DNA of 64,000 nucleotides from assembly GCA_031362415.1 (NCBI GenBank), contig JANLSK010000078.1, positions 59,047-123,046 of the forward strand. The letters are read 5' to 3'. The notes beneath the pieces were generated by a model. The model saw only the letters and a list, made by a program, of their open reading frames with translations, made no database searches and was not told the origin of the DNA. Shown here one piece after another: positions 17,377-26,803 of the stretch. The position numbers and the translations under genes are program-made. Each line of letters opens with the position of its first letter. The first letter of the stretch is position 1. This stretch comes from VFJJ01 sp031362415. Lineage in GTDB: Bacteria > Actinomycetota > Acidimicrobiia > IMCC26256 > VFJJ01.

Positions 17377-17474
17377 GGCCGCACCCTAACCCCGACGCCC
17401 GAACCCCGCTGGACCTCGTCGGGGCGTTGTCCGGACGCCGGTCCGGGCGCTGCGATCATCGGCCCTACATCTGC

Positions 17475-19538
17475 TCAAACGGTCGCCGGCGAGACCTCCA
17501 CGACCGTGCTCCAAAAGGCAACGCCGCCACCCCAGTCGGTGAGGGCGTCGTTGGTGAGCGAGTTGGCCGTGGCCGCTTCACCGTGTCGGGCTTGGCTCCA
17601 TCCGAACGGGACCGACACCACGCCGGGTCGCACCCGTGTGCCCAGGCGGGCCGACAGCGTGAGCGTGGCGCGGTGGTTGTGGACCAGCACGCGATCGCCG
17701 TCGACGATGCCTCGGACGGCGGCGTCGACGGGATGGATCTCCACGAACGGCCCTCCCTCGATCGGGGCGTGGGCCGGGAGATGGCCGTACGACGAGTTGA
17801 GGAATCTCGTGTGCTGCTTGGGTGTGAGGAGCTGGAGGGGGTATCGCCCAGGTACGGCGATGCCATCGCCTTCGGCAGCCCCAGGACCCGCAGGACCTTC
17901 GGTCGCGGGGACGTAGGCCGGTGGGTTGGTCTGGCCCAGGTCGGCTCGCCCCGTGGCAGTGGCGAACCCGCCATCACGGTAGGGGCGGAGATCGTCGGGC
18001 AGATCGAGCCGGACCCAACCTCGCGTGCGCAGCGCGTCGATGTCGACACCAGCCGTGGGATTCAAGCCGATCGCCAGTAACTCGTCGTCGGTGGCGTACA
18101 GCTCGGGCTCGGTGAAATCCATGGCGCGGGCCAAACGCCGCCACAGCTCGGTGTTGGGCACCGCCTCGCCGAGCGGAGCGATGGCTGGCTCGTTCCAGCC
18201 GAGATACAGGTGCCCCCACGCCGGCACGACATCGCGCTGTTCGAGCTGGGTGGTGGCCGGGAACACGATGTCGGCGAAGCGGGCCGTGTCGGTGAGGAAC
18301 TGCTCGCTCACCACGCACAGGAGGTCGTCGCGGGCGAGGCCCTGCCGGATGAGGGCGGCGCTGGGCGCGGTGACCACCGGGTTGCCGTTCCACACGAACA
18401 ACGCTCGTACCGGCGGGCTGAGCGACTCGTCGGTGAGCGTGCGGCCGAGATGGTTCATGCTGATGGCCCGAGGCACTCCCGCCGGCCGGAGCTGCGGCGC
18501 GGCGAAGGCGTCGATGTCGACGACGCTGTCGAACCAGGTGCCCACGCTGCGGGCATACCCGCCGCCGAGCTCGCGCCAGGCGCCCGTGAGCGCAGGCAGG
18601 CACGAGAGCGTGCGGAAGAACATGGCGCCATGCTCGTGGTGCTCGGCCCCGATGAGCGTGCGGATGAACGACTTCCGGGTGCTGCCGTACAGCTCACCCA
18701 GGCGCTCGACGTCGACCGGCTCGAGTCCGCACGCGGCCGCGGCCCGGGCCGGGGTCCACTCGGCGACCCGCTCGGCCAGCACGTCGAACCCGGTGGTGTG
18801 GCGCTCGAGGTAGTCGTGGTCGAGACGGTCGTCGCGCACGAGAACGTGCATCACGCCGAGCATCAGCGCCACATCCGTACCCGGCAAGGGCTGGAGGAAC
18901 CAGTCGGCCTGCTCGGCGGTCGCCGTTCGCATCGGGTCGATCACCACGACCATGGCCCCCTTGGCCCGGGCCTCCTCGACGAACGGCCACAGGTGGCGGT
19001 TCGTGAGACGGGTGTTCGTGCCCCACAAGAGCACCAGTTCGGCGTGGCGCACGTCGATCGGATCGGACGCCCGTCCCGAGCCGAGCGTGGTGGCCGTGCC
19101 CGCGGCCGCCGTTGCGCCGCACAACGAACCCACCTGACGGCTCGCCCCGAGACGGGCGAAGAACCGTTGGTCGAGGCTGGTCATCTGGAGCAGCCCCTGG
19201 GTGCCTGCGTCACGCCAGGGCAGCACGGCCTCGCCGCCGCACCGGTCGATGATCTCGTGGAGCCGCCCGGCGACCTCGGCCAACGCGTCGTCCCACGAGA
19301 CGGGCTCGAAGACACCGTCGCCCTTGGCCCCGACCCGTCGCAGCGGCGTGAGGATGCGGTCGGGGTGGTAGACCCGCTCGAGGAACCGGTTGACCTTGGG
19401 GCACAGCTCGCCCTGCGAGAACGGGTGCTCGGGATTGCCCCGCAGCGACACGGCCACGCCGTCGGTGACGGTGGCGATCCAGCCGCACGAGTCGGGGCAG
19501 TCGTGGTGACAGGTACCGAGGACGGTGTGGGTGGGCAT
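17475..19538 (-). CDS. Molybdopterin-dependent oxidoreductase
   Basis: A 687-residue enzyme of the DMSO-reductase superfamily. The N-terminal [4Fe-4S] site is Cys10, Cys14, Cys18 (CHHDCPDSC) and a Cys in GELCPKVN. The likely Mo-ligating Cys is in QVGSLCGATAA near residue 140. The C-terminal dinucleotide-binding domain carries LQLLTPKQHTRFLNSS. There is no Tat signal and no partner subunit, which points to a soluble cytoplasmic enzyme, perhaps formate-dehydrogenase- or assimilatory-type. The ATG has no clear ribosome-binding site. Confidence 0.85.
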   Translation of the reverse strand: MPTHTVLGTCHHDCPDSCGWIATVTDGVAVSLRGNPEHPFSQGELCPKVNRFLERVYHPDRILTPLRRVGAKGDGVFEPVSWDDALAEVAGRLHEIIDRCGGEAVLPWRDAGTQGLLQMTSLDQRFFARLGASRQVGSLCGATAAAGTATTLGSGRASDPIDVRHAELVLLWGTNTRLTNRHLWPFVEEARAKGAMVVVIDPMRTATAEQADWFLQPLPGTDVALMLGVMHVLVRDDRLDHDYLERHTTGFDVLAERVAEWTPARAAAACGLEPVDVERLGELYGSTRKSFIRTLIGAEHHEHGAMFFRTLSCLPALTGAWRELGGGYARSVGTWFDSVVDIDAFAAPQLRPAGVPRAISMNHLGRTLTDESLSPPVRALFVWNGNPVVTAPSAALIRQGLARDDLLCVVSEQFLTDTARFADIVFPATTQLEQRDVVPAWGHLYLGWNEPAIAPLGEAVPNTELWRRLARAMDFTEPELYATDDELLAIGLNPTAGVDIDALRTRGWVRLDLPDDLRPYRDGGFATATGRADLGQTNPPAYVPATEGPAGPGAAEGDGIAVPGRYPLQLLTPKQHTRFLNSSYGHLPAHAPIEGGPFVEIHPVDAAVRGIVDGDRVLVHNHRATLTLSARLGTRVRPGVVSVPFGWSQARHGEAATANSLTNDALTDWGGGVAFWSTVVEVSPATV

Positions 19539-19666
19539 GGGCCGAGTCTACGAACGCGGTTCCTCGACGCCTTGGGAATTCAAGCGTTGTGGGTCACGCC
19601 GGCGGGACTGTCACACCCGCCCCGTACGCTCTCGAACGATCGCTCCTTTCCGAGCCGAGGGACACC

Positions 19667-21856
19667 GTGACCAGCCCCAGCGATTCCGATACCGATACCG
19701 ATGCGGCTACCGCCACGCCCGCCTCCACGTCCACCGCCACCACGCCCGCCCTCGACGCCCTCGATGCCGAAGCGCTGGGGTTGTTGCGCCAGCTCACCCG
19801 CAACCCGTCGGCCGAGTTCCGTGACGACCAGCTCGACGTGATCCGGCGGCTGGTGAGCGACAGGCAACGGGTGCTCCTGGTGCAGCGCACGGGCTGGGGC
19901 AAGAGCGCCGTGTACTTCATCGCCACCCGCATGCTCCGTGAGCGCGGCGCCGGCCCCACGTTGCTCGTCTCACCGCTGCTGGCCCTCATGCGCAACCAGA
20001 TCGAGGCCGCCGAGCGGATGGGCGTGCGGGCGGCCACCGTCAACAGCGCCAACAGGGCCGACTGGCAGGAGATCGAGGAGCAGCTCGATGCCGGGGCCGT
20101 CGACATCCTCCTCATCTCACCCGAACGTCTCGCCAACAGCCAGTTCCGCTCCGACGTGCTGCCCGGGGTCGGTCGGCGCAGCGGGCTCCTGGTGATCGAC
20201 GAGGCCCACTGCATCTCCGACTGGGGCCACGATTTCCGTCCCGACTACCGGCGCCTCGTACGGGTGCTCGATCTGCTGCCCGAGGGCGTGCCGGTGTTGT
20301 GTTGCACGGCCACGGCCAACGACCGGGTCGTCGCCGACGTCACCACTCAGCTCGGCTCGGCGTTGGCGCCCGTGCGGGGCCCGCTCGGACGCGAGGGTCT
20401 GAGCCTCCAGGTGCTCGAGCTTCCTCGTCCCGCCGAACGCATGGCGTGGCTGGCCGATGCCATCCCGCGCCTGGCCGGGACGGGCATCGTGTACTGCCTC
20501 ACCATCGCCGACACCGAGCGGCTCTCGGCGTGGTTGTGCTCTCGTGGCATCGACGCCGTGGCCTACAGCGGAGCGACCGCCGCCGACGAGCGGCCGGGTA
20601 TCGAGCAGGCGCTGCTCGCCAACGAGGTCAAGGTGGTCGTGGCCACCTCGGCGCTGGGCATGGGGTTCGACAAGCCCGACCTGGCGTTCGTCATCCACTA
20701 CCAGTCGCCAGGATCCCCCATCGCCTACTACCAACAGGTCGGGCGGGCCGGGCGCGCCCTCGCCGAATCCACGGGGATCCTGCTGCGCGGGGCCGAAGAC
20801 CGCGACATCCAGGAGTACTTCATCCGCACGGCGTTCCCGCCAGCCGAGCTCACCGAACGAGTCGTCAGAGTCCTCGAGGAGCGGGCCGCGCCCATGTCGA
20901 CGACCGCACTGCTCCACGACGTGAACCTTCGCAAGAGCCTGCTGGAACAGGTGCTCAAGACCCTCGAGGTCGACGGCGCTGTGGAGCGCCGTGGCAACAC
21001 GTGGTCGCGAACGGCTCAGCCGTGGACATACGACAGCAACCGGGCTGCCTCGGTGATGGCCCTGCGCCGCACCGAACAGCAGCAGATGAACGACTATGCC
21101 GCGACCGGTCGCTGTCGGATGGAACAGCTCCGCAGCTACCTCGACGATCCGGCGGCCGGTCCCTGCGGCATCTGCGACAACTGTCGTGGGACGGGCGGCC
21201 CGGCGGCGGTTCACATCGACCCGGTGGTGCTCCAGCAGGCCACCGACCATCTCCGTGGGGCCGACCGGGTGATCGAGCCCCGCAAGCAGTTGCCGAGCGG
21301 GAAGGCCATCGCTCCGAGCCATCGTCTCCAAGCGGGCCGGGCGCTGGCGCTGTGGGCCGACGGGGGCTGGGGCGATCTGGTGCGTCAAGGCCGACTGGTC
21401 GACGGACGCTTCGCCGACCAACTCGTCGACGCGGCCGTTGCGTTGTTCGAGCGCCGATGGATGCCGCGGCCGGCACCCACCTGGGTGGCGTTCGTGCCGT
21501 CGCTGCGTCAGCCCCATCTCGTGGCCGATCTGGCGCACCGGCTCGCCGCGGCGCTCGGGTTGCCCTGCGAGGCCGTCATCCATAAGGTCCGCGAGACCGA
21601 TCCCCAGGCGGCCATGCACAACAGCGCACAGCAGTACGCGAACGTGCGGGGCGCGTTCACGATCGCCGGCCCCGTCCCCTCGGGGCCCGTCCTCCTCGTC
21701 GATGACACCGTCGACTCGCGCTGGACGCTCACCGCCATCGCCTGGAAGCTCCTCGACGAGGGCTCGGGCCCGGTGTACCCCTACGTCCTGGCCGACAGCG
21801 CCGGCCGGGCGACCGACGATGCCGGTGCAACCACGCCGCCGGTGGACGGGTGTTGA
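19667..21856 (+). CDS. RecQ-family DNA helicase with C-terminal phosphoribosyltransferase-like domain
   Basis: A 729-residue protein if started at GTG 19667 (GAGGGA about 6 nt upstream); GTG 19589 would add 26 residues. Walker A is RTGWGKSAVY near residue 74, DEAH is VIDEAHCISDWGHDF near 175, and motif VI is QQVGRAGRA. The zinc-binding RecQ-Ct cysteines (C-x16-18-C-x2-C-x2-C) lie about residues 482-504. From about 620 there is a type-I phosphoribosyltransferase-like domain with the PRPP-loop motif VLLVDDTVDSRWT near 675; no HRDC domain is seen. It is divergent from the molybdopterin enzyme. Confidence 0.85.
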   Translation: MTSPSDSDTDTDAATATPASTSTATTPALDALDAEALGLLRQLTRNPSAEFRDDQLDVIRRLVSDRQRVLLVQRTGWGKSAVYFIATRMLRERGAGPTLLVSPLLALMRNQIEAAERMGVRAATVNSANRADWQEIEEQLDAGAVDILLISPERLANSQFRSDVLPGVGRRSGLLVIDEAHCISDWGHDFRPDYRRLVRVLDLLPEGVPVLCCTATANDRVVADVTTQLGSALAPVRGPLGREGLSLQVLELPRPAERMAWLADAIPRLAGTGIVYCLTIADTERLSAWLCSRGIDAVAYSGATAADERPGIEQALLANEVKVVVATSALGMGFDKPDLAFVIHYQSPGSPIAYYQQVGRAGRALAESTGILLRGAEDRDIQEYFIRTAFPPAELTERVVRVLEERAAPMSTTALLHDVNLRKSLLEQVLKTLEVDGAVERRGNTWSRTAQPWTYDSNRAASVMALRRTEQQQMNDYAATGRCRMEQLRSYLDDPAAGPCGICDNCRGTGGPAAVHIDPVVLQQATDHLRGADRVIEPRKQLPSGKAIAPSHRLQAGRALALWADGGWGDLVRQGRLVDGRFADQLVDAAVALFERRWMPRPAPTWVAFVPSLRQPHLVADLAHRLAAALGLPCEAVIHKVRETDPQAAMHNSAQQYANVRGAFTIAGPVPSGPVLLVDDTVDSRWTLTAIAWKLLDEGSGPVYPYVLADSAGRATDDAGATTPPVDGC

Positions 21857-21977
21857 CGGAAACGTCAGATTACGATGCGCTCGAGCCACGGCGGGCGAGC
21901 GATCGGCGAGCACGCCGGGCACAACGAACCGAGCACTGAGCGCCGAGCACCGCGAACATGACACCCGGGAGGATCCG

Positions 21978-22220
21978 ATGAAGGTCAGCATCGATGCGAG
22001 TCGGTGTCGAGGCCACGCCCTGTGCGTGGGGGCGGCGCCGGAGGCCTTCGAGTTCCTCGATCTCGAGGATCGGGCCGTCGTGCGTGAAGGTGCTGTGGGA
22101 ACCCTGCCCGACGACGTGTTCATCGCCGCGGCCCGGGAGTGCCCCGAACGGGCCATCATCATCGAGCACGCGAACACGCCCGACAGTCCCGCATCGAGCG
22201 CAGCCAGCGAAGGGCATTGA
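21978..22220 (+). CDS. [3Fe-4S]-type ferredoxin, P450 partner
   Basis: An 80-residue ferredoxin starting at ATG 21978 behind GGGAGGA. Cysteines are in CRGHALC and ARECPERAI, with His where a [4Fe-4S] ferredoxin has its second Cys; this pattern is typical of the [3Fe-4S] ferredoxins that donate electrons to actinobacterial P450s. The P450 gene begins 1 bp after its stop, so the two are co-expressed. Confidence 0.9.
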   Translation: MKVSIDASRCRGHALCVGAAPEAFEFLDLEDRAVVREGAVGTLPDDVFIAAARECPERAIIIEHANTPDSPASSAASEGH

Positions 22221-22221
22221 C

Positions 22222-23454
22222 GTGACGACCACACCCACCACCGAGGTTCCGGATCGCCACGAGCTCGACTTCGACCACCACGATGCCGAGTTCCGCGACG
22301 ACAACAAGACCGTCATCCGCCGCCTCCACGCCACGGGCTGTCCCCTCGCGCACTCCGAGGCGCATGGCGGTTATTGGGCGATCTACGGCTACAGCGCCGT
22401 CTACGAGGCCGTGCAAGATTGGGAGCTCTTCAGCTCGGTGCACAGCCTCGACAACCCCAAGGGTGTGCCACAAGCGAGCTACCCCACGCCGCTCATCCCC
22501 ATCGACGTCGACGGTCCGATGGTGCAGGAGTTCCGGCGGGTCGCGTTGTCGTGGTTCTCTCCCGGAGGCGCCAAGCGCGACGAAGCGCGCATCAGGGAGA
22601 TCTGCACCGAGCTCATCGACGACTTCATCGAGCGGGGCTCGTGCGATCTCTCCCACGAGCTGTTGACCGCGCTGCCTGCTCGGCTGATCCTCGAGATGCT
22701 GGGCTGGCAGCCCGAGCGCTGGCCGGAGTGGATCGAATGGATCCACGCCAGCATCCACGACCGCACCGAGCATCCCGAGGTGGCCGAAGCCGCCGTCGAG
22801 AACATCTTCGGCAACATCATCCCCGAGATCAGCGCCCGTCGAGCGAACCTGGGTAACGATCTGTTCAGCGACATCCTGCGAGCCGAGCCCGGCGGTCAAC
22901 CCTTCACCGAGGAGCAGCTCCTCGGGTACTCGTACCTGTTGCTGCTCGGAGGCATGGACACCACGGCCGGCCTCACGGGCAACGTGATCGAGCTCCTCGA
23001 CGGCCGTCCCGATCTGCGCCAGCAGCTCATCGACAACCCGGGGCTGATGCCCAAGGCCACCGAGGAGTTCCTGCGACGCGAGAGCCCGTCGTACGGCCTG
23101 TATCGCACCGTCACCCGTGACACCGTGTTCCACGGCCAGCCGCTGAAGAAGGGCGACAAGGCCATGCTGATGTTCCCGGCAGCCGGTCTCGACCCCGTGG
23201 AGTTCCCCGACCCCGAGGGAGTGAACTTCGAGCGGGAAGGCAATCGCCACATGGCGTTCGGCCTCGGGCCGCACCGCTGTCTCGGCTCGCACCACGCCCG
23301 GGTGATGTTCCAGGTGATGCTGGGCGAGATCCTGCGCCGCCTCCCCGACTTCCGCATCTCGGGCGATGTCGTGCGGTTCAAGGACGCTGGCGACGTGTAC
23401 GCGATCCGCAACCTCCCCATCACCTTCACCCCCGGAACCCGTTCCACGAGTTGA
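22222..23454 (+). CDS. Cytochrome P450
   Basis: A 410-residue soluble P450 from GTG 22222. The I-helix oxygen-activating motif is GGMDTTAG near residue 243, the K-helix E-x-x-R is EEFLRRE near 281, and the heme-Cys loop is FGLGPHRCLGSHHAR near 346-360. It depends on the ferredoxin encoded directly upstream; no ferredoxin reductase is adjacent. The EFRR and PGGAKRDEARIR N-terminal features resemble bacterial CYP families acting on terpenoids or steroids, but I cannot assign a substrate. Confidence 0.9.
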   Translation: MTTTPTTEVPDRHELDFDHHDAEFRDDNKTVIRRLHATGCPLAHSEAHGGYWAIYGYSAVYEAVQDWELFSSVHSLDNPKGVPQASYPTPLIPIDVDGPMVQEFRRVALSWFSPGGAKRDEARIREICTELIDDFIERGSCDLSHELLTALPARLILEMLGWQPERWPEWIEWIHASIHDRTEHPEVAEAAVENIFGNIIPEISARRANLGNDLFSDILRAEPGGQPFTEEQLLGYSYLLLLGGMDTTAGLTGNVIELLDGRPDLRQQLIDNPGLMPKATEEFLRRESPSYGLYRTVTRDTVFHGQPLKKGDKAMLMFPAAGLDPVEFPDPEGVNFEREGNRHMAFGLGPHRCLGSHHARVMFQVMLGEILRRLPDFRISGDVVRFKDAGDVYAIRNLPITFTPGTRSTS

Positions 23455-23540
23455 GGTTCTGGTCCGGCCCGGGACCGTGACCGGCGGCGGCTGGCGGCGG
23501 GCGCGACCGGTACAGCCAGGTGAGCCGGTAAGGTCGCCCC

Positions 23541-23909
23541 ATGACGCACGCGCCGCCCGAGGCTCCGACCAGCTCCGGTGAGCTTGGTGACCTCAGTGAG
23601 CTCGGTGACATCGCCGACGACTCCGACGACGAGATCGGCACCGAGGAGTTCTCCGACGACGAGCTGGCAGGGCTGGCCCTGGCCGCCGATCCGGGTGCAT
23701 CTCTGGGCGACGACGCCGTGAGCGTGTGGACAGCACTCGGGATTGACCGGCGTTCACCGCTTCCGCCCTGGTACATGCCGACCGCCGTCGGGGGAACCAA
23801 ACCCGGCCGGGGCTGGCGTCGACGGTCGGCCGTCATCGTGATCGTGGCCTTCCTGGTGATCAACGCCTACGGCCTCTGCAACACCTACGGCGACATCCTC
23901 AACCGCTGA
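23541..23909 (+). CDS. Small acidic protein with one C-terminal membrane helix
   Basis: A 122-residue protein. Residues about 10-55 are very acidic (DDSDDEIGTEEFSDDE), a middle segment contains PLPPWYMPTAVGG, and near the C-terminus SAVIVIVAFLVINAYGL forms one transmembrane segment preceded by RRR. This suggests an N-in topology. I do not recognise the family. It converges on a lipoprotein gene across a perfect palindrome. Confidence 0.6.
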   Translation: MTHAPPEAPTSSGELGDLSELGDIADDSDDEIGTEEFSDDELAGLALAADPGASLGDDAVSVWTALGIDRRSPLPPWYMPTAVGGTKPGRGWRRRSAVIVIVAFLVINAYGLCNTYGDILNR

Positions 23910-23933
23910 GGCTCACCCGGCGGCCCTTTTCTC

Positions 23934-23981
23934 CAACTGTCAGCGTGGGTACCCGTATCCGGGTACCCACGCTGACAGTTG
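23934..23981. repeat. Perfect 22-bp palindrome, copy 1 of a dispersed family
   Basis: The arms run 23934-23955 and 23960-23981 around a TATC loop, with outer sequence CAACTGTCAGCGT. It lies between convergent genes and so could end transcription from both sides. No T-run flanks the stem. The same arms and loop recur at 35512-35559. Confidence 0.85.
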
Positions 23982-24008
23982 CGGGGAGTGGGGGGGGTCA
24001 CAGTCGGG

Positions 24009-25574
24009 TTAGGCGGTCGTCTCGGTCTCTACGGCCGGCTGGGGCTCGACGGCCGGAGGTGCCCCGGGGGTGTCGGTCACCGGGGTCTCGGCGAGCGGAG
24101 TGTCGGCAGGGAGGGGGACGGGGACGCCGACATCGGCGATCTCGATGAAGTCGTCACCGATCGCCAGCACATCCCATTGGCCCCCGTCGGCCGAGAAGAA
24201 CCGGTAGCCGGGCAACAGCCAGACGGTGCCGTCGGCGTCCCACGTGGGCATGAGGATCTCCTCGACCCGCTCCAGGCTCACCACGATCGCCTCGCTGGGC
24301 ACGGGAGGAAGCGGGGGCGCCGTGATCGGCTCGTCGCCCGTGCCGGGCTCGGTCGCAACGGCGGCCAGCGGCGCGTCGGGGGAGGGCGCCGTCTCAGTCG
24401 CCGCAGGCGGCGAGCCGTCGATACCCCCCCCACTGCCGGAGCTGCCGCCACCGCTCGCGCCGTCGGACGAGACCACGCCGTCAGACGAGACCACGCCGTC
24501 GGACGACACCGCATCGTCAGGCGACACTGCCGGGTCGCTCGTCGCTTCGAGGATGGCCACGCCACCATCGCGGACCCCCGGGTAGGGGTACCATGAGCCC
24601 TGTTGGGCCTCCAACCGCTCCACGGCGGCAACCGTCCCGATGCGCGGGTACTCGGCGACCAGCACCGGCTGAGCCAGGAAGCCGTTGACGTACTCGAGGC
24701 GGCCCTGCTCACCGAAGCCGGCGCTGAAGGAGAGCCCGGAAGCGAGACCGTCGAGGACCAGCGTGGCGTTGACCGAGCGGTAGTACTCGTCGCCGAACGA
24801 CTCGAGCTCGTACTGGGTGGCATCGAGACCGAGCTCGTCGAACAGCTCGGTGGTACGGGCCAGGGCCTCGTCGCCCGAGGGGATGCCGACGGGCGGCGCC
24901 GGTCGCTCGCACGGGGCGGAGACACGGTCGCGATCGTCGGCGTCACCTTCGTCAACGGGCGAGGGTTCGTTTCCTTCGGCAGCGACGCCCGGCTCGGCGG
25001 CCGGCTCAATGGCCGGCTCGATCCCCGAGCTCGAAGGCTCGGCGCAGGTGACACTGATCGACGACGAGGCGGCGTTCAGCGAATATCCCCAGAACAGCTC
25101 GCCGGTGCCGGAGGCGTAGATCTTGGGGCCGGTGAAGTCGGTGGAGCCCACGGCCCATCCGCCGCCCTCGTTCTCGGGGAGCTGGCGGGGCTCACCCTCG
25201 ACGCCGAGAACGGCGGCGATCTCGGCCAGGCGGGCACCCACGTCGACCCCTGAACCGTCGAGCGTGTAGGCCCGGGCCGGACCGTCGAGGGCAGGCAACT
25301 CGCCCACCACCTCGAATTCGGTGGGGAAGGCCGGGGCGATCGAAAGATCGGCGGTGCGGTCGCCCGCTGCGGACTCGGCCGCGAGCCCGGTCGCGTTGGC
25401 AGCTCCACCTTGGGGCGAACCCAGCTTGATGACGGGTGGGGCGCCGCCGTCGGAGATGCTCACCACGGTGTCGGCATCGTCGCCGCACGCCGCGACGAGC
25501 ACGAGGATGGCCGTCGAGGCTACGAGGAGCCGAGCGAATCGGGATCGGTTTCGGGATCTGTGTCGAGTGGTCAT
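24009..25574 (-). CDS. Putative lipoprotein, unknown function
   Basis: A 521-residue exported protein from ATG 25574, with a basic start (MTTRHRSRNRSRFARLL) and a lipobox LVAAC. Two globular parts flank a low-complexity stretch: the first contains DGSGVDVGARLAEIAAVLGV and WAVGSTDFTGPKIY, the later one LLPGYRFFSADGGQWDVLA. The linker has 18-bp coding repeats (SSDGVV units, about 24465-24520). Its tail is Pro/Glu/Thr-rich. This build suggests a surface lipoprotein; no enzyme motif is visible. Confidence 0.7.
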   Translation of the reverse strand: MTTRHRSRNRSRFARLLVASTAILVLVAACGDDADTVVSISDGGAPPVIKLGSPQGGAANATGLAAESAAGDRTADLSIAPAFPTEFEVVGELPALDGPARAYTLDGSGVDVGARLAEIAAVLGVEGEPRQLPENEGGGWAVGSTDFTGPKIYASGTGELFWGYSLNAASSSISVTCAEPSSSGIEPAIEPAAEPGVAAEGNEPSPVDEGDADDRDRVSAPCERPAPPVGIPSGDEALARTTELFDELGLDATQYELESFGDEYYRSVNATLVLDGLASGLSFSAGFGEQGRLEYVNGFLAQPVLVAEYPRIGTVAAVERLEAQQGSWYPYPGVRDGGVAILEATSDPAVSPDDAVSSDGVVSSDGVVSSDGASGGGSSGSGGGIDGSPPAATETAPSPDAPLAAVATEPGTGDEPITAPPLPPVPSEAIVVSLERVEEILMPTWDADGTVWLLPGYRFFSADGGQWDVLAIGDDFIEIADVGVPVPLPADTPLAETPVTDTPGAPPAVEPQPAVETETTA

Positions 25575-25608
25575 GGTGCTTGGACGATTCGCCCGGCAGA
25601 TCGGTTCC

Positions 25609-25644
25609 CGTGACCGTGACCGTGACTTTGACCGTGACCGTGAC
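25609..25644. repeat. Hexanucleotide tandem repeat CGTGAC
   Basis: Six consecutive hexamers, five CGTGAC and one TTTGAC (fourth), fill most of the gap between the lipoprotein start and the upstream gene's stop. It lies in the presumed promoter/leader of the lipoprotein, so slippage could alter expression. Confidence 0.7.
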
Positions 25645-25655
25645 CCTCCCACGGG

Positions 25656-26081
25656 TCAGCCCAAGGTGATGGTGCGGCGGGCCATCTGCCAACCAGTGGA
25701 CGAGCGGTGCAGCACGTCGTCGTACTGGCCGGTCAGCCTGATCGTGGGTTGGGTGGTCGTATCGGCGAGAAACATCCAGTACGAACGAGACGTCGCGGTG
25801 TCGCCGTCGATCTGCACAGCGGTCGTGGTGAGCACGTGGCGGGTGCCGGTTCCCGGGCCCTGCATGCCCGAGGCCCGCCGCTCCTGCGCGCCACGGAGGA
25901 GGTCGTCGTGGCCCTGGCGGGGGGCCGCCCCGGGCATCTCCCATGCGGCGTCGGGCGCGAACAGCGTGAGGTACTCGGCAAGATCGCCGGTGTCGGCCAG
26001 CTGCGCGATCCGGGCCAGCACGTTCCTCACCGCCAGCTCGTCGATCAACGCCTGCACGATTCCCGGTTCCTGAGCGTCCAT
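25656..26081 (-). CDS. SnoaL-like (NTF2-fold) protein
   Basis: A 141-residue single-domain NTF2-like protein starting at 26081 behind GGAGGA. The conserved pattern LAVRNVLARIAQLADTGDLA, YLTLFAPDAAWEMP and RHVLTTTAVQIDGDTA fits the ring-hydroxylating-dioxygenase-beta/SnoaL_4 group. Such proteins are isomerases, hydratases or accessory folds, and no catalytic residue can be picked here. It may be co-transcribed with the downstream lipoprotein gene (81-bp gap). Confidence 0.75.
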   Translation of the reverse strand: MDAQEPGIVQALIDELAVRNVLARIAQLADTGDLAEYLTLFAPDAAWEMPGAAPRQGHDDLLRGAQERRASGMQGPGTGTRHVLTTTAVQIDGDTATSRSYWMFLADTTTQPTIRLTGQYDDVLHRSSTGWQMARRTITLG

Positions 26082-26276
26082 CGGTTCGTTCCTCCAGTGG
26101 GTCGGGCGTGGTCGGGCGTAGGCCGGACAGCCGGCTCCCCGCCCGTCGATCAGAGCACCCGGGACGGCGCGCTTCAACTCGCGTCCTCAACGCACGCACG
26201 CCGCACCCACGCTCGTCGCCCCGGCGATCGCCACGGCGTCGTGGACCAGGCCAGGCGATCGCGCCACACTGGCGGG

Positions 26277-26780
26277 ATGAACCGAGCACGACCGGTGCCC
26301 GACATCCCCGGTTCGGGGCAGGAGTCGGTGTGGGACTATCCCCGACCGCCCCGGGTCGAGCCGACACCCCGGCATCTCGTGGTGGTGGTGGGCGGCGTGA
26401 TCGTCGCCGAGACCCGCGGCGCCCTCCGGGTCGTCGAGACCGCCGGAGCGCCCGTCTACTACTTCCCGCCCGTCGACGTGACGCCGGGATGCCTGGAGGC
26501 TGCGAGCGGCTCGTCATGGTGCGAATGGAAGGGCACGGCCCGGTACTGGACGGTCGTCGGGGGCGATCGCACCGTTCCCGGCGGCGCCTGGTCGTACCCC
26601 ACGCCCACACGGGGTTACGAGGCCATTCGCGATCACGTCGCCTTCTACCCGGCGCTGATGGACACCTGCACGGTCGACGGCGAGACGGCTCGCCCCCAGC
26701 CTGGCGGGTTCTACGGCGGCTGGGTCACGAACGACATCGTCGGCCCAATCAAAGGCAGTCCCGGCTCCGAATGGTGGTGA
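26277..26780 (+). CDS. DUF427 domain protein
   Basis: A 167-residue protein from ATG 26277. It shows the DUF427 layout: VWDYPRPPRVEPTPRHLVVV, GVIVAETRGALRVVET, YYFPPVDV, then SWCEWKGTARYWTV and WSYPTPTRGYEAIRDHVAFY. DUF427 proteins are small beta-rich proteins of unknown role. Divergent from the SnoaL-like gene across about 195 bp. Confidence 0.85.
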   Translation: MNRARPVPDIPGSGQESVWDYPRPPRVEPTPRHLVVVVGGVIVAETRGALRVVETAGAPVYYFPPVDVTPGCLEAASGSSWCEWKGTARYWTVVGGDRTVPGGAWSYPTPTRGYEAIRDHVAFYPALMDTCTVDGETARPQPGGFYGGWVTNDIVGPIKGSPGSEWW

Positions 26781-26803
26781 CGCCCACATCGTTCAACCCG
26801 GCT

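Noticed and set aside
20117..22234. 705-codon minus-strand frame opposite the RecQ gene
   Set aside because: Antisense shadow of high-GC coding DNA; no motifs, whereas RecQ motifs are complete on the plus strand.
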